Origin: Maea johnstoni
Lineage: Eukaryota > Annelida > Polychaeta > Spionida > Magelonidae
DNA: 64,000 bases
Assembly (NCBI GenBank): GCA_963942565.1
Contig: OZ012698.1
Coordinates: 34,351,938-34,415,937 of the forward strand
Direction: 5' to 3'
In this document: positions 1-13,322 of the stretch, in pieces
Layout: every line of letters starts with the position of its first letter
Numbering within the stretch: the stretch's first letter is position 1
Made by a program: the position numbers and the translations under genes
Notes under the pieces: generated by a model
Databases searched by the model: none
Told to the model about the DNA's origin: nothing
The model's input: the letters and a program-made list of their open reading frames with translations, nothing else

Positions 1-159
1 CTGGTGTTTTTAGTTTTTCCTCCTTTTGTGTTTTGAATTTTGTTCAGTATAATAAAACATATGTGACATCCCTGTGGGTTTCCACCAGGAATGGGTTCCC
101 CTCAAGAGGATTGTCGCACTCCGGCTACGCCCTCGAGAGACAATCCTCTCTCATGTTTG
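1..159. other. unclassified left edge
   Basis: No coding signal is seen. An 11-bp perfect inverted repeat (AGAGGATTGTC at 105..115 and its complement at 139..149) surrounds a GC-rich loop. If gene 1 has a final PAN exon like gene 2, it should lie just left of base 1. Confidence 0.3.
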
Positions 160-400
160 TATAATGGAATTCTGGTTATTGTCACTTTTTCTGTTATGTT
201 GGTGGTATCAACTTTTTTAAATAACCAGTTGTAAGTGGTGGTGGAAACCAGAGACAGCGGCGAAAATCACCGCCTAGCCCCGAGTTACTGGCAACTTTCT
301 CTCATGGCCTGGATGAGAAGCGAACCCAGGCCGTGGTAAGAGACAGTAATCAGTCATTGGAAGGCAACCCTTCTCACCACCTATCCTTCTCTCCTTACCG
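160..400 (-). mobile_element. tRNA-derived SINE (family 1), minus strand
   Basis: Read on the minus strand this has a degenerate B-box (GGGTTCGCTTC type), followed by the body shared by all family-1 copies here: a 'GTTGCCAGT' segment, a 'TTTCC' segment and a tail close to 'AACTGGTTATT'. The same SINE sits at the same place in intron 3 of gene 2 (27545..27760), so it was inserted before the two lectin genes separated. Confidence 0.6.
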
Positions 401-794
401 GTAGTATTCATTACAACGTTGTGGCGCAGGTGTGAAAAGGAAAATGTAATTATTCGACCGTATTTTGGGGTAGGTAGGGTAAGTAAAAAAAGTGAGTAAA
501 ACGTTTTCACCCGCCCACCTCCGAGGGAGGCTAAATATCTCTCAAGAGATATTTCATTTTCTCTATAACACCTGTACCTTTGTAGATAGATGGCTATATT
601 TGATTATCAGCTTAATACATATTGCACTCGTACTTGTCTATTTGGGCGCTCTAAGGGCGAAATTGAAGCAACTGCCGTCTTGTTATTGGCGTGCAAGTGT
701 CACAAATTGGATCAACTTTACTTTTCGATGATAAAAATTAAAATATCCTAAACTTATCGGAATGTTAAGGCAGGTTTGCAGGGAAATACATTAC

Positions 795-1028
795 CTGTTG
801 GTTTTGCCTCGCTGCCAAATACTTGTACCTCACACAATGTTAATGGAACATCAGCTGTACTTGGAATGGTGATCATAACATAACGCGCATAACGAGCCTT
901 GCACAGCCATGTTTCTACTGCAGATACTACCCCCTGCCGAAAGTAGCAGCGGTGAAAAGAGTCTTGTCTGGTGTTGTATACATCAACATTGTTGCTAAGC
1001 AACACTTCCACGTCGTGAAGGCGATAAG
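795..1028 (-). CDS. gene 1 exon 3: second half of FTP domain
   Basis: The acceptor (ttcttcag) precedes the exon and the donor gtaatg follows it. It encodes 78 residues containing RLHDVEV, three cysteines ([20 protein letters not shown]) and the end of the lectin fold. The length is 234 bp, equal to exon 2. Confidence 0.8.
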
Positions 1029-4000
1029 CTGAAGAATAATGTCAAAGGAATGTTATTATACAGATACAACTTTCTTAACCATTCTTTGTTGTTTTGATCT
1101 CATGGGTTTAGTTACCCGTGACTGGGAACTCGGAAAGGACTGAAATGAATCCCACTTGTTTGCTTCATAGATGTAACTTAAACAGTAAGACAATGAAACA
1201 CATTCAACACTTCCACAGCAAACATCACGGTATTTGCCCAGTACAGGTTTTATACCACTTTGTACCGCTTGTACCATATACAGTTTAATAGTATCGGGCC
1301 AGTACTGGTATTGTACCATTTGGTAGAGTCAGTTTTACTAATATTTGCCGGTACTAACCGATACAAAAACAATACCACCCTGCGGTATGAGGCCTTTGCA
1401 AGTATACCGCAGTATTTTTTCTATCCATTAAAGTAGTACCAAAATATTTCAACTCTTTTGTAAAGCTCAATGATGAACTAATTGGAAAATATGTATTCAA
1501 TTTTAACTGAAAAAATGTTATAACGATTATTAAAACTATGATAAAGATAAATACGAGGGTATAATAAACATGTCAGCAAGAAGTGAATATATTAATGAAT
1601 AGATGTTTAGATTATTAATTGAATACATCAATGACTTGATGGATAAATAAAAACAAATATGGGAATTCCCATTAGTAATTATTTTGCTGATTAATCTCAA
1701 TGTAACATCCAGGGTCTGCCAAAACATTCCTGTACTGGCTGGTATGAAGCCAGTACAGTTATTATAGGACCAGCAGCAGTTTTGTCATTTGCCAATAGGT
1801 GGCAGACCGACCTCACAATCAATCCCAACATGTAACACTGGCGTAAGTGTTAAAATGGGCGTTAACGCAGCAAATCTCATACAGATAAACTTTGAAAAAG
1901 CTTTTGATGAATGACATCAGTAAAGTAAAAGGTCCCTTTAGTGACTGAATTTTGGGGATAATTTAAGCAAAAAAATGATTGAAAAGAAACTATACTTCAA
2001 ACTAGAAAGTGCAAACATTACACAGATATTTATTGTGGGTTATTGATTGAGAATGCTATGGCAAAATATTGTCAAATGTATCCATGGCGCCTGATTTTTG
2101 GGTAATTTTATTTTTAAAAATTGACTTAAAGTTGAATAATTCTAGGATCTGACTATAAAGAATCTAGACATCAGAGAAGATACTGCAAACATCACACAAA
2201 TATTCTTTAAATGTAATTGACTAAAACTGCTCTTAGTAAACATTATGAATTGTACCCATATTGTGTCATTTAGGGGGTAATTTTGTTAAGATATGACTGA
2301 AAATGTGATATTTTTGAGGTCCCCAAAACTCAAAACATAACATTTCATTTTAACCCATTTCTTTATTTTATTATTGGTGATATAGGAAATTCCCCATGTA
2401 TAAGTAAAACTACAGCTCTGAGTCTCTATCTTACGGTTATATCTGGGCCCCTTTCATAATGAATATTCATCCCAATTTCTGTCATGATCTGAATGATTTA
2501 TAAATCATTTGTGGTAGGTTTGAGATGTTGCAATACATAAAAACCCAGGAGAAGGGATGTTTCCTTGTAGCTATTGTTATGCTTATAGACATTTCATAAG
2601 ATGTTAACAGATCATGTTAACAGGATGTTAAGGCTAAATGTTTACAGGACATGTTTAGCATTAAGGTGTTTAGGTAAACATATCGGTTGGTGTTACATCT
2701 TCGCGTTAACACCTACGCAGAACTTGAACTCACACATTGTAATTGTTTTTCTAATCTTTTTAAAGCAAAAGATTAGCATAGAATGAGTAAGGGGAAAGTA
2801 CTCCATAAGATATGGCACATGAAAAGATAGCTTCCATGGGTCAAACCTGTCAGAATGTGATATTTCTTTGTTCAAAAAAACATGTGGTTCTTGATAGTTC
2901 CTGCATCTGCCACTAGGGGGCAAGTTGGTTTATGTGTTTATTTCTATTTCACCCCAGTACTGGATCTGTACTAGGCCATTACTAGAAAAATGGTAATACT
3001 GGTAAGTTATCGTAATTGACTTTCTAATCTTACTTAAGAAATATATGAGTATAGAATGATCAAGGGGGAAGTACTCTATAAGGGCTAGGTACATGAAAAG
3101 ATGGATTCCGTGGTCAAACTTGTCAAAATGTGATGTTTCATTGCTCAAAGAAACATATGGTCCTTGGTAGTTCCTGCATCCGGCAATAGGTGGCAAGTTG
3201 GTTGTTATGTTTTACCCTATTTCACCCCAGTACTGGATCTGCACTGGGCCAATACTGGGAAACTATGGCAGTATTGGACCGGAACAGGTCATGTGCTGGA
3301 CCAATACTGGATGAGATGTATTTGGCCAATACTGGACACGTGCAAACAAATCCGTACTGACCAAGTATCAGCCAAGTATTGGGTCTGTACTGGGCCAATA
3401 CCCAAAAACTGTTCCAGTATTGGACTGGTATTGGGCCAGTATTGGACCAGTACCGTAATGTTTGCTGGGTTCTGTTTTCATTCAATGTAATTGAAGAGCT
3501 CATTAATTAAGATCTAGTTATGAAATGGATAGTGAGATATGTATAATCGTAACACGTATCAAATTAGTAGGGACATGTCCTGATAGCCAATACAAGTAGT
3601 GGTACAAGGTGTTTCCACTGACTACTCGATGTTCCTCACTATTTCACTATTTCCAACACTTGCATACCCACTGCATGGGGCATGTAATAAACCTGCCATT
3701 GACTTGGGTTAGGGGGTAGTTCTCTCTGGGTACCCCAGCTTCCTCCACTACTTAGAACTGGCTAGTCATGACTTAGCGGCAATATGGCCGAAACGGTAAC
3801 GATTAACGAAATTAATTGATTTAATTAATTGATGATTAATTTTCACAGCAGTCTTGAATGTTCTGAATGGCTATAGTCTCATGGAGAAATTGGTTATTGG
3901 TATATCATATTAGAAATAGTTGGATAAAGCTAATTTATCAGGTAAAGGTCTTCTTAAAGGTTTTCCCCATAGGTTTCGTGACGAAGGTAACGACCAAGAG

Positions 4001-6810
4001 TACAAAATCCAAAACACATTGTTCTGGGTGTAGTCACATTGTGTGGCAAAAATGTTGACATATTACTATGGCAACATGAAATAGTATACTCGAAGGATGA
4101 CATTTCAGTCTACATAAATTATGTAATCTGCATTATGTATACTGCAGTGGATTAACTTAGCTGACCTTTCCTGGTTAAGTTCAGAAATGTAAAGGTTCTA
4201 TTATGAATAGTGTTTTACTGCAACTTTCTTGTACCTGACTATGAAAGGTTAGTCAACCTGTCCATGGTAGTAGAAACTTACCGAAAATATCTCTGTTATA
4301 CACTCTAATATAGGAGATAGAACAATGGCGGCCGAGGTCGACCATCCACCATGGTGATATCATGAACTGAGTGTGACTGCAGGATCCCTTCTCAATATTC
4401 GCATCTGTTATGCCATCGACAGCATTGGCTGCCACACATAGAAAGTGTTGTTCGTAATAGGTACTGCCCTGGTAAGCCTTTTCCCCTAGCGCTACATTCA
4501 CCTCTGCCTGTGCACCTGTAAGGTAAATGAACAAGTGTTGGTAGTTCTCGAGTTTAGCAAACTCACCTTTGACATTCAATCGAGAAACATAATATAGGCA
4601 AGCAGAGAGGAGAGTATACAAAATCGTACGTATGCAGCATTGGCAAAATGTAAGAATATAATTTAATGTTTAAGTAGGTATAGTCTACCCTTAAGTTTAG
4701 AAATCGAGATCAATAAAGATATATGGCACGGAAACATACAGTAAACCCATCCACTGCATGTATATAAGCTCAAAGGCGTTCATCTAATACCATCTACCAT
4801 TGACACATATTAAGAATCTTTTTAATATGGTTACGAATTGTCTGCTTTTAGGTAAAACGGCAAAAATCAATGAGATTGAAACAGATATGTGGTTCATGGT
4901 ATCCCCAATGTCTGAGCGGCCTAAAGTATATATAAACTGGAATATTCTTTTATTATCACGCTGTTGTCAGATTCAGGATAAATTGTTACTCTCCATTATT
5001 TATTTCATATTGAAACCACAGTACCCAAAAACCCATCCACCGTCTAACCGCAAGTCACTGGTAACATCTACACAGGCCCCAGGCCGGATTCTTAATGGGA
5101 GCTTCGGGTCTGTCATGATAAAACTGTTGTCTAATACAGGAATGACATGGAGTTTTGTCTATCGTCAATCTATATGCCATTCATACCAAATCTTTATTTG
5201 GATGTACTTCACGGTATAGATGACAAGTGGAACTTGGCAAACCAACAGTTATTTCCAAGTCTGCATTGCCAAATTTCGGTTGTACCACAAGCCGGATTCC
5301 GGAGAGGTGTTTTACAATGTGATATTTGGGTAATTGGACGATTTTGATTGAAATGACATAGAGAGAAAATCAAAACTGTGGAAAAGCCGAAAAAGCATTG
5401 CTCACGCCAAATTTGTAGATATTGTCCTATTGGCCATCAGATTGATTTTGGAATTAATGTGGATCCACAGGCTGAGGTCCACCACCTCCCTGGGTCTCAA
5501 TGTTTTTGATTAAGGAAATGATGATGCCACTTCTCCCATTATAATGTGGCCATCCAGGTTATAACCCGGTATTTTCTTTTTCTTCATTACTCATTCAGAT
5601 ATTTGAAGGTGTGAATTATGATTTTTTATTGTGATTTCTAAGAGTTAGTCCATCAAAAGTATTGGATTACGAACACATTTATTTCCCCCCCCCCCCCCCC
5701 ACACCACACACACACTCCTCGATAATATAACACTTAAAAACCTTCTGACGTCAGATGTATTTCCTTGCAGGCAAAATATATTCATTGGGTGTTTGATAAG
5801 CTCATTATTGAATGATTTTACTAAATACACCCCTAGATATGTTGCATTCGATATGTTTACTGATAACTCAGTGCTGTAATAAACTAGTATGCAAACCAGT
5901 TAGATAAACCCCTCAGGGCAATCTTTTAAACAGCCAATATCTCATTTGAGGGCTTTGGAATGCATACCAAAGTTCATCTTATGTTGATTATGTCCTTACC
6001 TCACTACATGTTGCTGCTTTTTCATAGAATACAGCTGTATTCAACTTAAACACATCATTATGAAGAGCTATGCATTAACTACACTGGTCTGTCCATGCGT
6101 TTACATGGGAAGCAAGTGCCTCCGGGTCAACCTTGCCTCCTTTGACCTCTAGAGTTGCATAATGGCTGAACATGTGGGGGTCTTAACGCACTTGGCTTAT
6201 TCAAGACTAGTGAGTTTAGAATAAGTTCCAACTGTTCTTGCTACGAACATCCTTCAACCATGATACAAAAATATCCAAGAAAGTTTCGAACATTCCAAAA
6301 CTTACATGTAGTCCTGCAGAAGTATGGATGAACCTAGAAATGTTTTATGAAGTTTATTTTCAACTGATTATGGATAGCTGGGGTTGTACCCTCTCAGAAT
6401 CTGCCGGGTTGACTTTGATCACCTGTGAACATTTTGAGAAATTCAAGATGGTGTCCAAGATAGCTGCCATTTTAGTGATTCAGTCATAACTTCCATTATA
6501 TTCTGGCTAGGATGACAGATTTGACTGTACTCAAAAAATAACTAAGATGGAAAATGGTAATTATATATTCTTTTTTCAAAAATGATTATCCTTTTTCATT
6601 CTCTAACCAACTAATGGTTCACATCAAATGGTATTTAGAATAGAAAGCGAAGTATCAGTTAAGAAATATTTAGTCCAAGGAATCTCCATTGCCTTAAAGA
6701 AAGACGAAAATATGAATAGTATGATTCTTACCTGCAGTTCTTATCATGATGAATATTATGATCGCCTCCAAGAGTGATTTCAAAATTTGCATAGATCTTC
6801 TATATGTCAT
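795..6810 (-). CDS. secreted fucolectin-type lectin gene 1, partial at left edge
   Basis: Exons on the minus strand are 6732..6810, 4282..4515 and 795..1028; all introns are phase 1 with GT-AG ends. The product starts with a 26-residue hydrophobic signal peptide (MTYRRSMQIL...), then an FTP/fucolectin domain: NVALGEKAYQ start, [34 protein letters not shown] and the closing LCEVQVFG strand. Proteins of this family bind fucose or related sugars with calcium and act outside the cell, commonly in innate recognition. Exon 3 ends at a clean donor (gtaatg), so at least one more exon is expected. By analogy with gene 2 this would be a PAN exon beyond base 1; that part is inference. Intron 1 is 2.2 kb and intron 2 is 3.3 kb. 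No disruption is seen in the three exons. Confidence 0.8.
2752..3245. repeat. imperfect direct duplication in intron 2
   Basis: A segment of about 210 bp (2752..2963) recurs at 3027..3245. Both contain 'TTTCTAATCTT', a 'GTACTC..ATAAG' motif, 'AGTTCCTGCATC' and end in 'CACCCCAGTACTGGATCTG'. The copies differ at many sites, so the duplication is old. Confidence 0.7.
3228..3465. repeat. CCAATACTGG / CCAGTACTGG motif array
   Basis: About a dozen near-palindromic decamers of the form CCAGTATTGG, CCAATACTGG or CCAGTACTGG occur at irregular spacing of roughly 10-25 bp. Smaller groups occur at about 1290..1420, 1725..1760 and 2950..3010. Open frames across this stretch on both strands (QYWP-rich) are by-products of the motif. 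Confidence 0.65.
3565..3800 (+). mobile_element. SINE (family 1)
   Basis: Contains the family body with 'GGGTACCCCAGCTTCCTCC' and 'AACTGGCTAGTCATGA'. Homologous copies lie at the same intron position in gene 2 (28800..28960) and twice in the decayed third copy (40330, 41575), so it is an ancestral insertion. Confidence 0.6.
4282..4515 (-). CDS. gene 1 exon 2: first half of FTP domain
   Basis: The acceptor 'ccttacag' precedes and the canonical donor gtaagt follows. It encodes the signal-peptide end (GAQA) and then EVNVALGEKAYQ through PWWMVDLG to YNRDIF. Same length (234 bp) and phase as gene 2 exon 2. Confidence 0.85.
4516..6731 (-). other. gene 1 intron 1
   Basis: No exon is supported. It contains a SINE family-1 tail fragment on the minus strand (about 5018..5100) and a C tract (5684..5700). 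The left 600 bases align with the gene 2 intron at about 29573..30130, showing that intron sequence was duplicated with the exons. Confidence 0.5.
6732..6810 (-). CDS. gene 1 exon 1: signal peptide
   Basis: ATG at 6810 opens 26 codons ending ...IFIMIRTA plus one base, then donor gtaaga. The start is supported by the matching exon of gene 2, which has the same length and phase. Cleavage is likely shortly after the splice junction, around GAQA. Confidence 0.75.
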
Positions 6811-6960
6811 GTTTTTCTTGATTTGAGTGTTATTGGTACTATGTAATAACGGTGTATTGGCTTTTTTTCGTGGTGGATGGACTGCTAGGATGTGATAGGT
6901 TTCGCCTCTTCTGTCAGCAGCAATATGGCACGTAATTCATTTCTCAAATCGAGGAAACCT
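6811..6960 (-). promoter_or_regulatory. conserved upstream segment of gene 1
   Basis: The 150 bases upstream of the start match the same position of gene 2 (36644..36810), with a best-conserved core reading CTGACAGAAGAGGCG on the minus strand. No TATA box is evident. Promoter or 5' UTR function is inferred from conservation only. Confidence 0.3.
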
Positions 6961-7194
6961 TCAAGTAATACATGAAAAATGCATATTAAACCTTTTGCGC
7001 TGAATCAACTTTCACAAAGTTGCATGTATCCAACAGGGAATGTTTGTTAAAATAGATTACGGTAACCATGGGAATATACATAATTTAATGATATTAGTCT
7101 GGTTTTGTAATTCGCATTAACAAGTGAGAAATCTGCTGTTCAAAAACTACCGCAGAGGAGGAATGTTTTCAATATTGCTTGGATGCGTTTCTTC

Positions 7195-8185
<991 letters not shown>

Positions 8186-8739
8186 CCCCTTCTACTTACG
8201 AATTTACATCCCTTTGTCCCTCGGAACCAGCTCAGGCCGGAGAAGAGGCGTTAATCTATCCAGCAGACTTTAAAATAGCCAGTTTGGGTTTGCCGCTCCA
8301 CTGTGCATGCGCAGTGGATGGCACACACTTACGTTGTTGTTTTCCAGAAATACGTGGCATTTCCTAAAAAAAGGCAGACAAAACTAAGAAAACTCCTCAA
8401 AATGGGTAAGTTTGTAAACATCATTATACCAATTCAGCAGAACTAAGTCTCTACTATGCTCCGCCCCCATCGTTATGAACCGTCATGGTGTATTTCTTGA
8501 GATATCTTTGATTAAAGACTTTTCCCCTGCCCATGTTAATGTTGTTGTGGATCTATAATTAGGTAGAAAAATATCCCCTAACGACTTGCTTATTAACCGT
8601 CAGAGTGGCTTGATTAAATATAACTACGCCAAAAAACTGGTGCCCAAAAAAAGGGACTAACTAATTCTAAAAGTTAAACTGAAAATTAGGGGTTAATTTA
8701 GTGGATTTAGGTTACTTTGAAACTCTAAAATTTGGCTAG
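8186..8739. other. unassigned stretch with possible small exon
   Basis: Mostly without signal. From 8316 a plus-strand frame opens with ATGGCACAC and stays open through a basic segment (KYVAFPKKRQTKLRKLLKM) to a GGTAAG donor-like site near 8402. It is preceded by a palindromic GCATGCGC core. No family is recognised. Confidence 0.15.
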
Positions 8740-9430
8740 GTGGGAAAGTGCAAATTCAAGATGGCGGACACTAACAATGATGTCTCAGATGGCAGAGGGG
8801 GGGGGGGGGGGGGGAAATCGAACCCCCAAAGCCCTTTAATATTCACTCCTGCCAATGAAAGTCAATCAACACTGGCAGAGGAGAAAAGTCTTGAACTTGC
8901 CATCTTTGAAAAAGAAATTGATAGGTATATAGGCAATTTGGAGAGCTTGGGGGCCCGTGGTATAGAAAGACCCCCAACTACTGCTGATATTGGTATGGAG
9001 GCATTGACTGGGGATCCCTATCCTGGGAATAAAGATGAAGGGGAACCAGCCAATGACATCAAAGAAAATAGGACCCTTTTTCTGATGTCAATGATTATGC
9101 CTTGAATTATGTTCAACCAACCCCAAAGCTATGCTGGGGGAGAGGGTTAATGCTGGTGGAGCAAGGAGGAAGGCTCCTAGCATTCAGGGGTTGTCAACTA
9201 TAAATAGCCCCCCACCCTAATGTGGGAGTGCGGCGAAGGAGAATACACCCAGTTTGCGACCCCCAGTGCTTGGAGCCTGGGCGCGGGCGCAACTGGGATT
9301 GACAGGACCCTGCCTGGTCTTGAGGTGGCCCTCAGACCCCCCACGGTGACCAGGCAGAGGAAGACAGGAGATACCGCTCTTTTATGAGCAAAGACGTGCC
9401 ACCGGCCAACGCCATCACGCCGCTAATTCG
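8740..9430 (+). CDS. unrecognised coding fragment, possibly a retroelement first ORF
   Basis: An open frame begins [15 protein letters not shown], runs through a 16-G tract and an acidic, low-complexity region ([19 protein letters not shown], about residues 60-80), and coding-like sequence continues in other frames to [12 protein letters not shown] at about 9384..9440, where a (TA)n array begins. Composition resembles the N-terminal ORF of a retroelement, but no diagnostic motif is seen. The element is broken. Block B keeps only the part from 41979 onward. Confidence 0.3.
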
Positions 9431-9438
9431 CATGGACA

Positions 9439-9774
<336 letters not shown>

Positions 9775-10010
9775 GCGCGGGCCTGCTCTGATAGCTGTGT
9801 GGTCTAAGGCATCCCGCCACTGACTGCACACTGTCTCTCAACACTGCCTGGGTTCGAATCCCGGCCTGGGCATGTGAGAAAGTTGCCAGTGACTTGGGGT
9901 AAGGCGGTGGTTTTCACCGGGTACTACGGTTTCCTCCACTATTTACAACTGGCTAGTCACGAATAAGCCATTATTGGCATAAATGTGACGAAAAACAAAA
10001 TTCCAAATTC
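9775..10010 (+). mobile_element. SINE (family 1), best-preserved copy
   Basis: The tRNA-like head has an A-box-like TAGCTGTGTGG and a perfect B-box (GGTTCGAATCC), followed by 'AAGTTGCCAGTGACTTGGGG', 'CCGGGTACTACGGTTTCCTCC' and 'AACTGGCTAGTCACGA'. This is the reference copy for family 1 in this window. Confidence 0.75.
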
Positions 10011-10289
10011 TAAAGGCAAGGTCGCCGCAGGAGTGTCGGTGTGATGGGATTACGTGACCCAAAGATCTGTTGACTCCCAGTCACTGAAACCTACGCTGAC
10101 ATTGACCCCCTGGGCTAGTTACTTCTAGGCATCAGTGACCCACCCCTGAATAAACGTGAGTATGTTGGCCTCCTTGTTTGTTTTCTTATAGAAACATTGT
10201 TTTAGTTTTGAGTATATGTCTCTCATTAGAATGGAATAAATAAAAAAAATCGTTTTAAGGAGAAACACAAATATTGTAGGCTACAGTGA

Positions 10290-10890
10290 CCAATCTAATC
10301 GATATTCATGATTTATGTTTCACTATTCATAATTCAAGGTATTTATGAATATTGAAAAACGAACGAATATTAAAAAAATGAACAATAGATATTGAAAAAT
10401 AGATTAATGAATACTACAGAATCATTACAAATATTGAAAAATAACCTTGTATTTCCAATACTCATGATTCATTTTCCAGTATTCCTTATTCATTTCTTTG
10501 ATATTTGTAATCATTCTTTAATATTCATGAATGATCTTTTTGAATATTAAAAAATGAATAAGGAATATTGGATTATTGATTATTTATATTTAAAAATCAT
10601 TAATGAGTATTGAAAAATTACATTGAATTTCCAATAACCATATCCATTTTCCAGTGTTCATAATTCATTTTGTCAATAACAGTAATTCATTTTTCAATAT
10701 ATCTAATTCATTTTGTGATATTCCTAAATCATTTGTCATTATTCTTAAATGATCTTTCAAAAATTATAATATTCGTTCATGAAATATAATTATGAATATT
10801 GAAAAATGAATTACGAATATGGGAAAATGAAATTATGAATATGGGAAAATATCTTTCAATATTCCTAAATAGGGAGTAAAAACAATTCTA
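10290..10890. repeat. field of degenerate ATTCAT..TTTCAATATT motifs
   Basis: About 600 bp built from a short AT-rich motif (near ATTCATTTTTCAATATT) repeated in both orientations and at variable spacing. Block B carries the same field at 43340..43920. Confidence 0.65.
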
Positions 10891-11111
10891 CTGGTCATTC
10901 ATTTTTGGTTGATTATGAGCCCATTGTTTAACAATGAAATTAAGGGGTAATTAAATGATCAGCAAGGGGTGTTGAATTGTTTCAAAGTGAAATTGAACTC
11001 TTTTTGAATGTAAGTTAAATTCTATTCCGTCAGGTTGAATATTTTCTCACAAGTTGAATTTTGGTCATATGGCGTTCCCCACTATGATCTGTACTTTCTG
11101 TCTTAACTCCG

Positions 11112-11231
11112 TAAAATGTTGATTTTGCTCATTAGGGGCCATTGTAAAATTCTACGCGACATTGCACACGTTTGCAGTGTTTGTAATGGGGACATTTTAT
11201 AATGGGATCTAATGAGCAAAATCAACATTAT
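11112..11231. repeat. 39-bp-arm palindrome (MITE-like)
   Basis: The arms (11112..11150 and 11193..11231) share the core TGTTGATTTTGCTCATTAG and its complement, around a 42-bp loop. The matching copy in block B is 44154..44273. Confidence 0.7.
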
Positions 11232-13266
11232 AAATAATATACTGAATTTCTCCGTTTAAGAGTCATCAAATGGTGTTGGTAAAGTGAAAACGTTCATCAG
11301 TTGATAAGCACGATACATCAGCAGTATCACTTAGAAATTTTCTACCAACCTTCAACTGCCAACCCCCCCCCCCCCCCCCCCCTCCCTCCTGAGGAAAATA
11401 CACCCATGCATGCTATGAGCGCATTCACTTTGATTTAAAACCGCTGAGGGTATAAGAAATAGGTGTCAAAATTTTCAAAGGGGAGGGTTTTGAATATCAA
11501 TTAATGGACTGATATTTTGTTCATGCAAAGATATACAGAATAAAAGCTCTTTGCTTTAAATGTTCGTCTCAGGTAACCAAAGACAGTTACTTTTCAGTAA
11601 CCATCTTTATATCATCTAAAGCATATCACCAACAGGTGTAAGGATTCTATCTAAAACGAAACATGAATATGGCTTCTAAGAGAAGATTTATCTCTCCGCA
11701 CGCTCTCCATTCTGACTACCATATCAACTCTCACTTTCCTATATAGATGGCGCCATCTGTCTATACAAGTTCGTGTTTGAAAATATGGAACGTTCACTGT
11801 GTTCTTACCTGTGCGCTTGTGCCTCTAGCGCCCAAGGGCCAAAACAGTAAAACCACTAACTGATGAGATATAAAGGCTAGAAGATTGGTGTTCTCAGGGT
11901 ATTATGAGATTAACGGGCATCTATGCTTTTTTGTCTGTTGATTTTGGCGTGTAAGCATGATCTTTCAACTTTGAACATAACCCATCAATGAGAGCTGTAT
12001 ATCAAATGCCAACATTCAATTCCTGCACTAAGTGCGTTGGCAGCCTGGGTATAAAACACGACCGCACGACGGATTGCCACTTGGTTTCCTGGGTGTGGAT
12101 GCATGGATGATCTCACAAGTGAATGCAGTTTTGAATCGCATTTTAATTGCAGAATCTGCCGCGTGGGCTGCGTTTAAAGTTAGCCAACCCACTCTAGAAA
12201 ACCGTTGCCAACATTAAAGCGCCGATAATTACTTCAAAAAGCAAACACCTGTATTCAGGCGACAATACAGTGTTGTAGGTTTCAGGAATTAATTTATTAG
12301 AGTTGGATCTTCATTTCAAAACTGTAGAACATATAAGTGCAAGCACTTGCTTCAGGGCTAATTCACCTCCCTGAGGCATGTCCGAGGACAAGACGTAATG
12401 TAATAAAATAGACATTTGTAAATAACGGTGAACAAATTGTTATACTTAAAATTTAGTAAAATACAGATCACTTTCAAAAATCCAAAACAACAGTGCATAA
12501 ACGCATATCTTATATTGGCATACGCATATCTCAAATGTAAAGGAACGGGTAAGCTGTACTAGCTATGTACCAATATGCTTCAGGTGCCAACATCTTTAGA
12601 ACGCAAAAGTTTAAAAATCATCCTGATATTTGTGATTCATTCAGGTAATAGTAAGTTAAGTACTATGAATAATATTGAAAGCGCTCCTAGGGAATATTCA
12701 AAGGAATAAGATCATTTCCGTTCAGAAGTATTATTAATGTAGTGCCGAATCTTACCTCATTATTTGTGAAATTTATGAAGAGCTTTACAAACCAACCTGT
12801 GGATCTACTCAATGTAAATGGCGGACAATATCAACATTACCCCGTAGGTGGTACTCTTTGAAAAAATGGGACAATGGCAGCCGCTGTTGAATCATGTTTA
12901 GAATGGGGCACAACCCAGAAAACCTCCCTGGAAAGTTTGAATGAAATGATGTTAGAAGTGTGTGAGAATCATTGCTCAAAATGATGGAGCGGACGTCTAT
13001 GGTAGTCTTCCTAAAACATGCTCTAAGACAGCAATTTTTCAAGTGAAAAATGGAAGTGAGCCGAACCCTAATTTTTCTTGAATCATACAGACAAAGATGT
13101 TTGTTTTCACGTTCCAGGTAAAACCGTTTGATGTCACCTTTATATATTTGTCATAAATGGGTTGAAATAAATGCCTTTTCTTGTTTTCTAAATGACTTTA
13201 GGAAAGGAACAAAAACAAAACAGTATTTTTAAAAGTGAAAAGGTAAGTAAATGATTCGTTTCTATT

Positions 13267-13268
<2 letters not shown>
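11232..13268. other. no gene seen
   Basis: Contains a C tract (11364..11382). A segment at about 12025..12090 resembles 15828..15910 (CCGCACG..GATTGCCAC core), an older internal repeat. The short open frames show no family resemblance. Confidence 0.4.

Positions 13269-13319
<51 letters not shown>
13269..13319. repeat. (TA)n microsatellite
   Basis: About 50 bp of TA; the same site in block B (about 46311) has only about 10 bp. Confidence 0.9.

Positions 13320-13322
<3 letters not shown>

Noticed and set aside
9775-9900. tRNA genes at 9775, 23965..24046, 24785..24865, 34880..34958 and 42820
   Set aside because: A-box and B-box motifs are present, but stems do not pair and SINE bodies follow; these are SINE heads.
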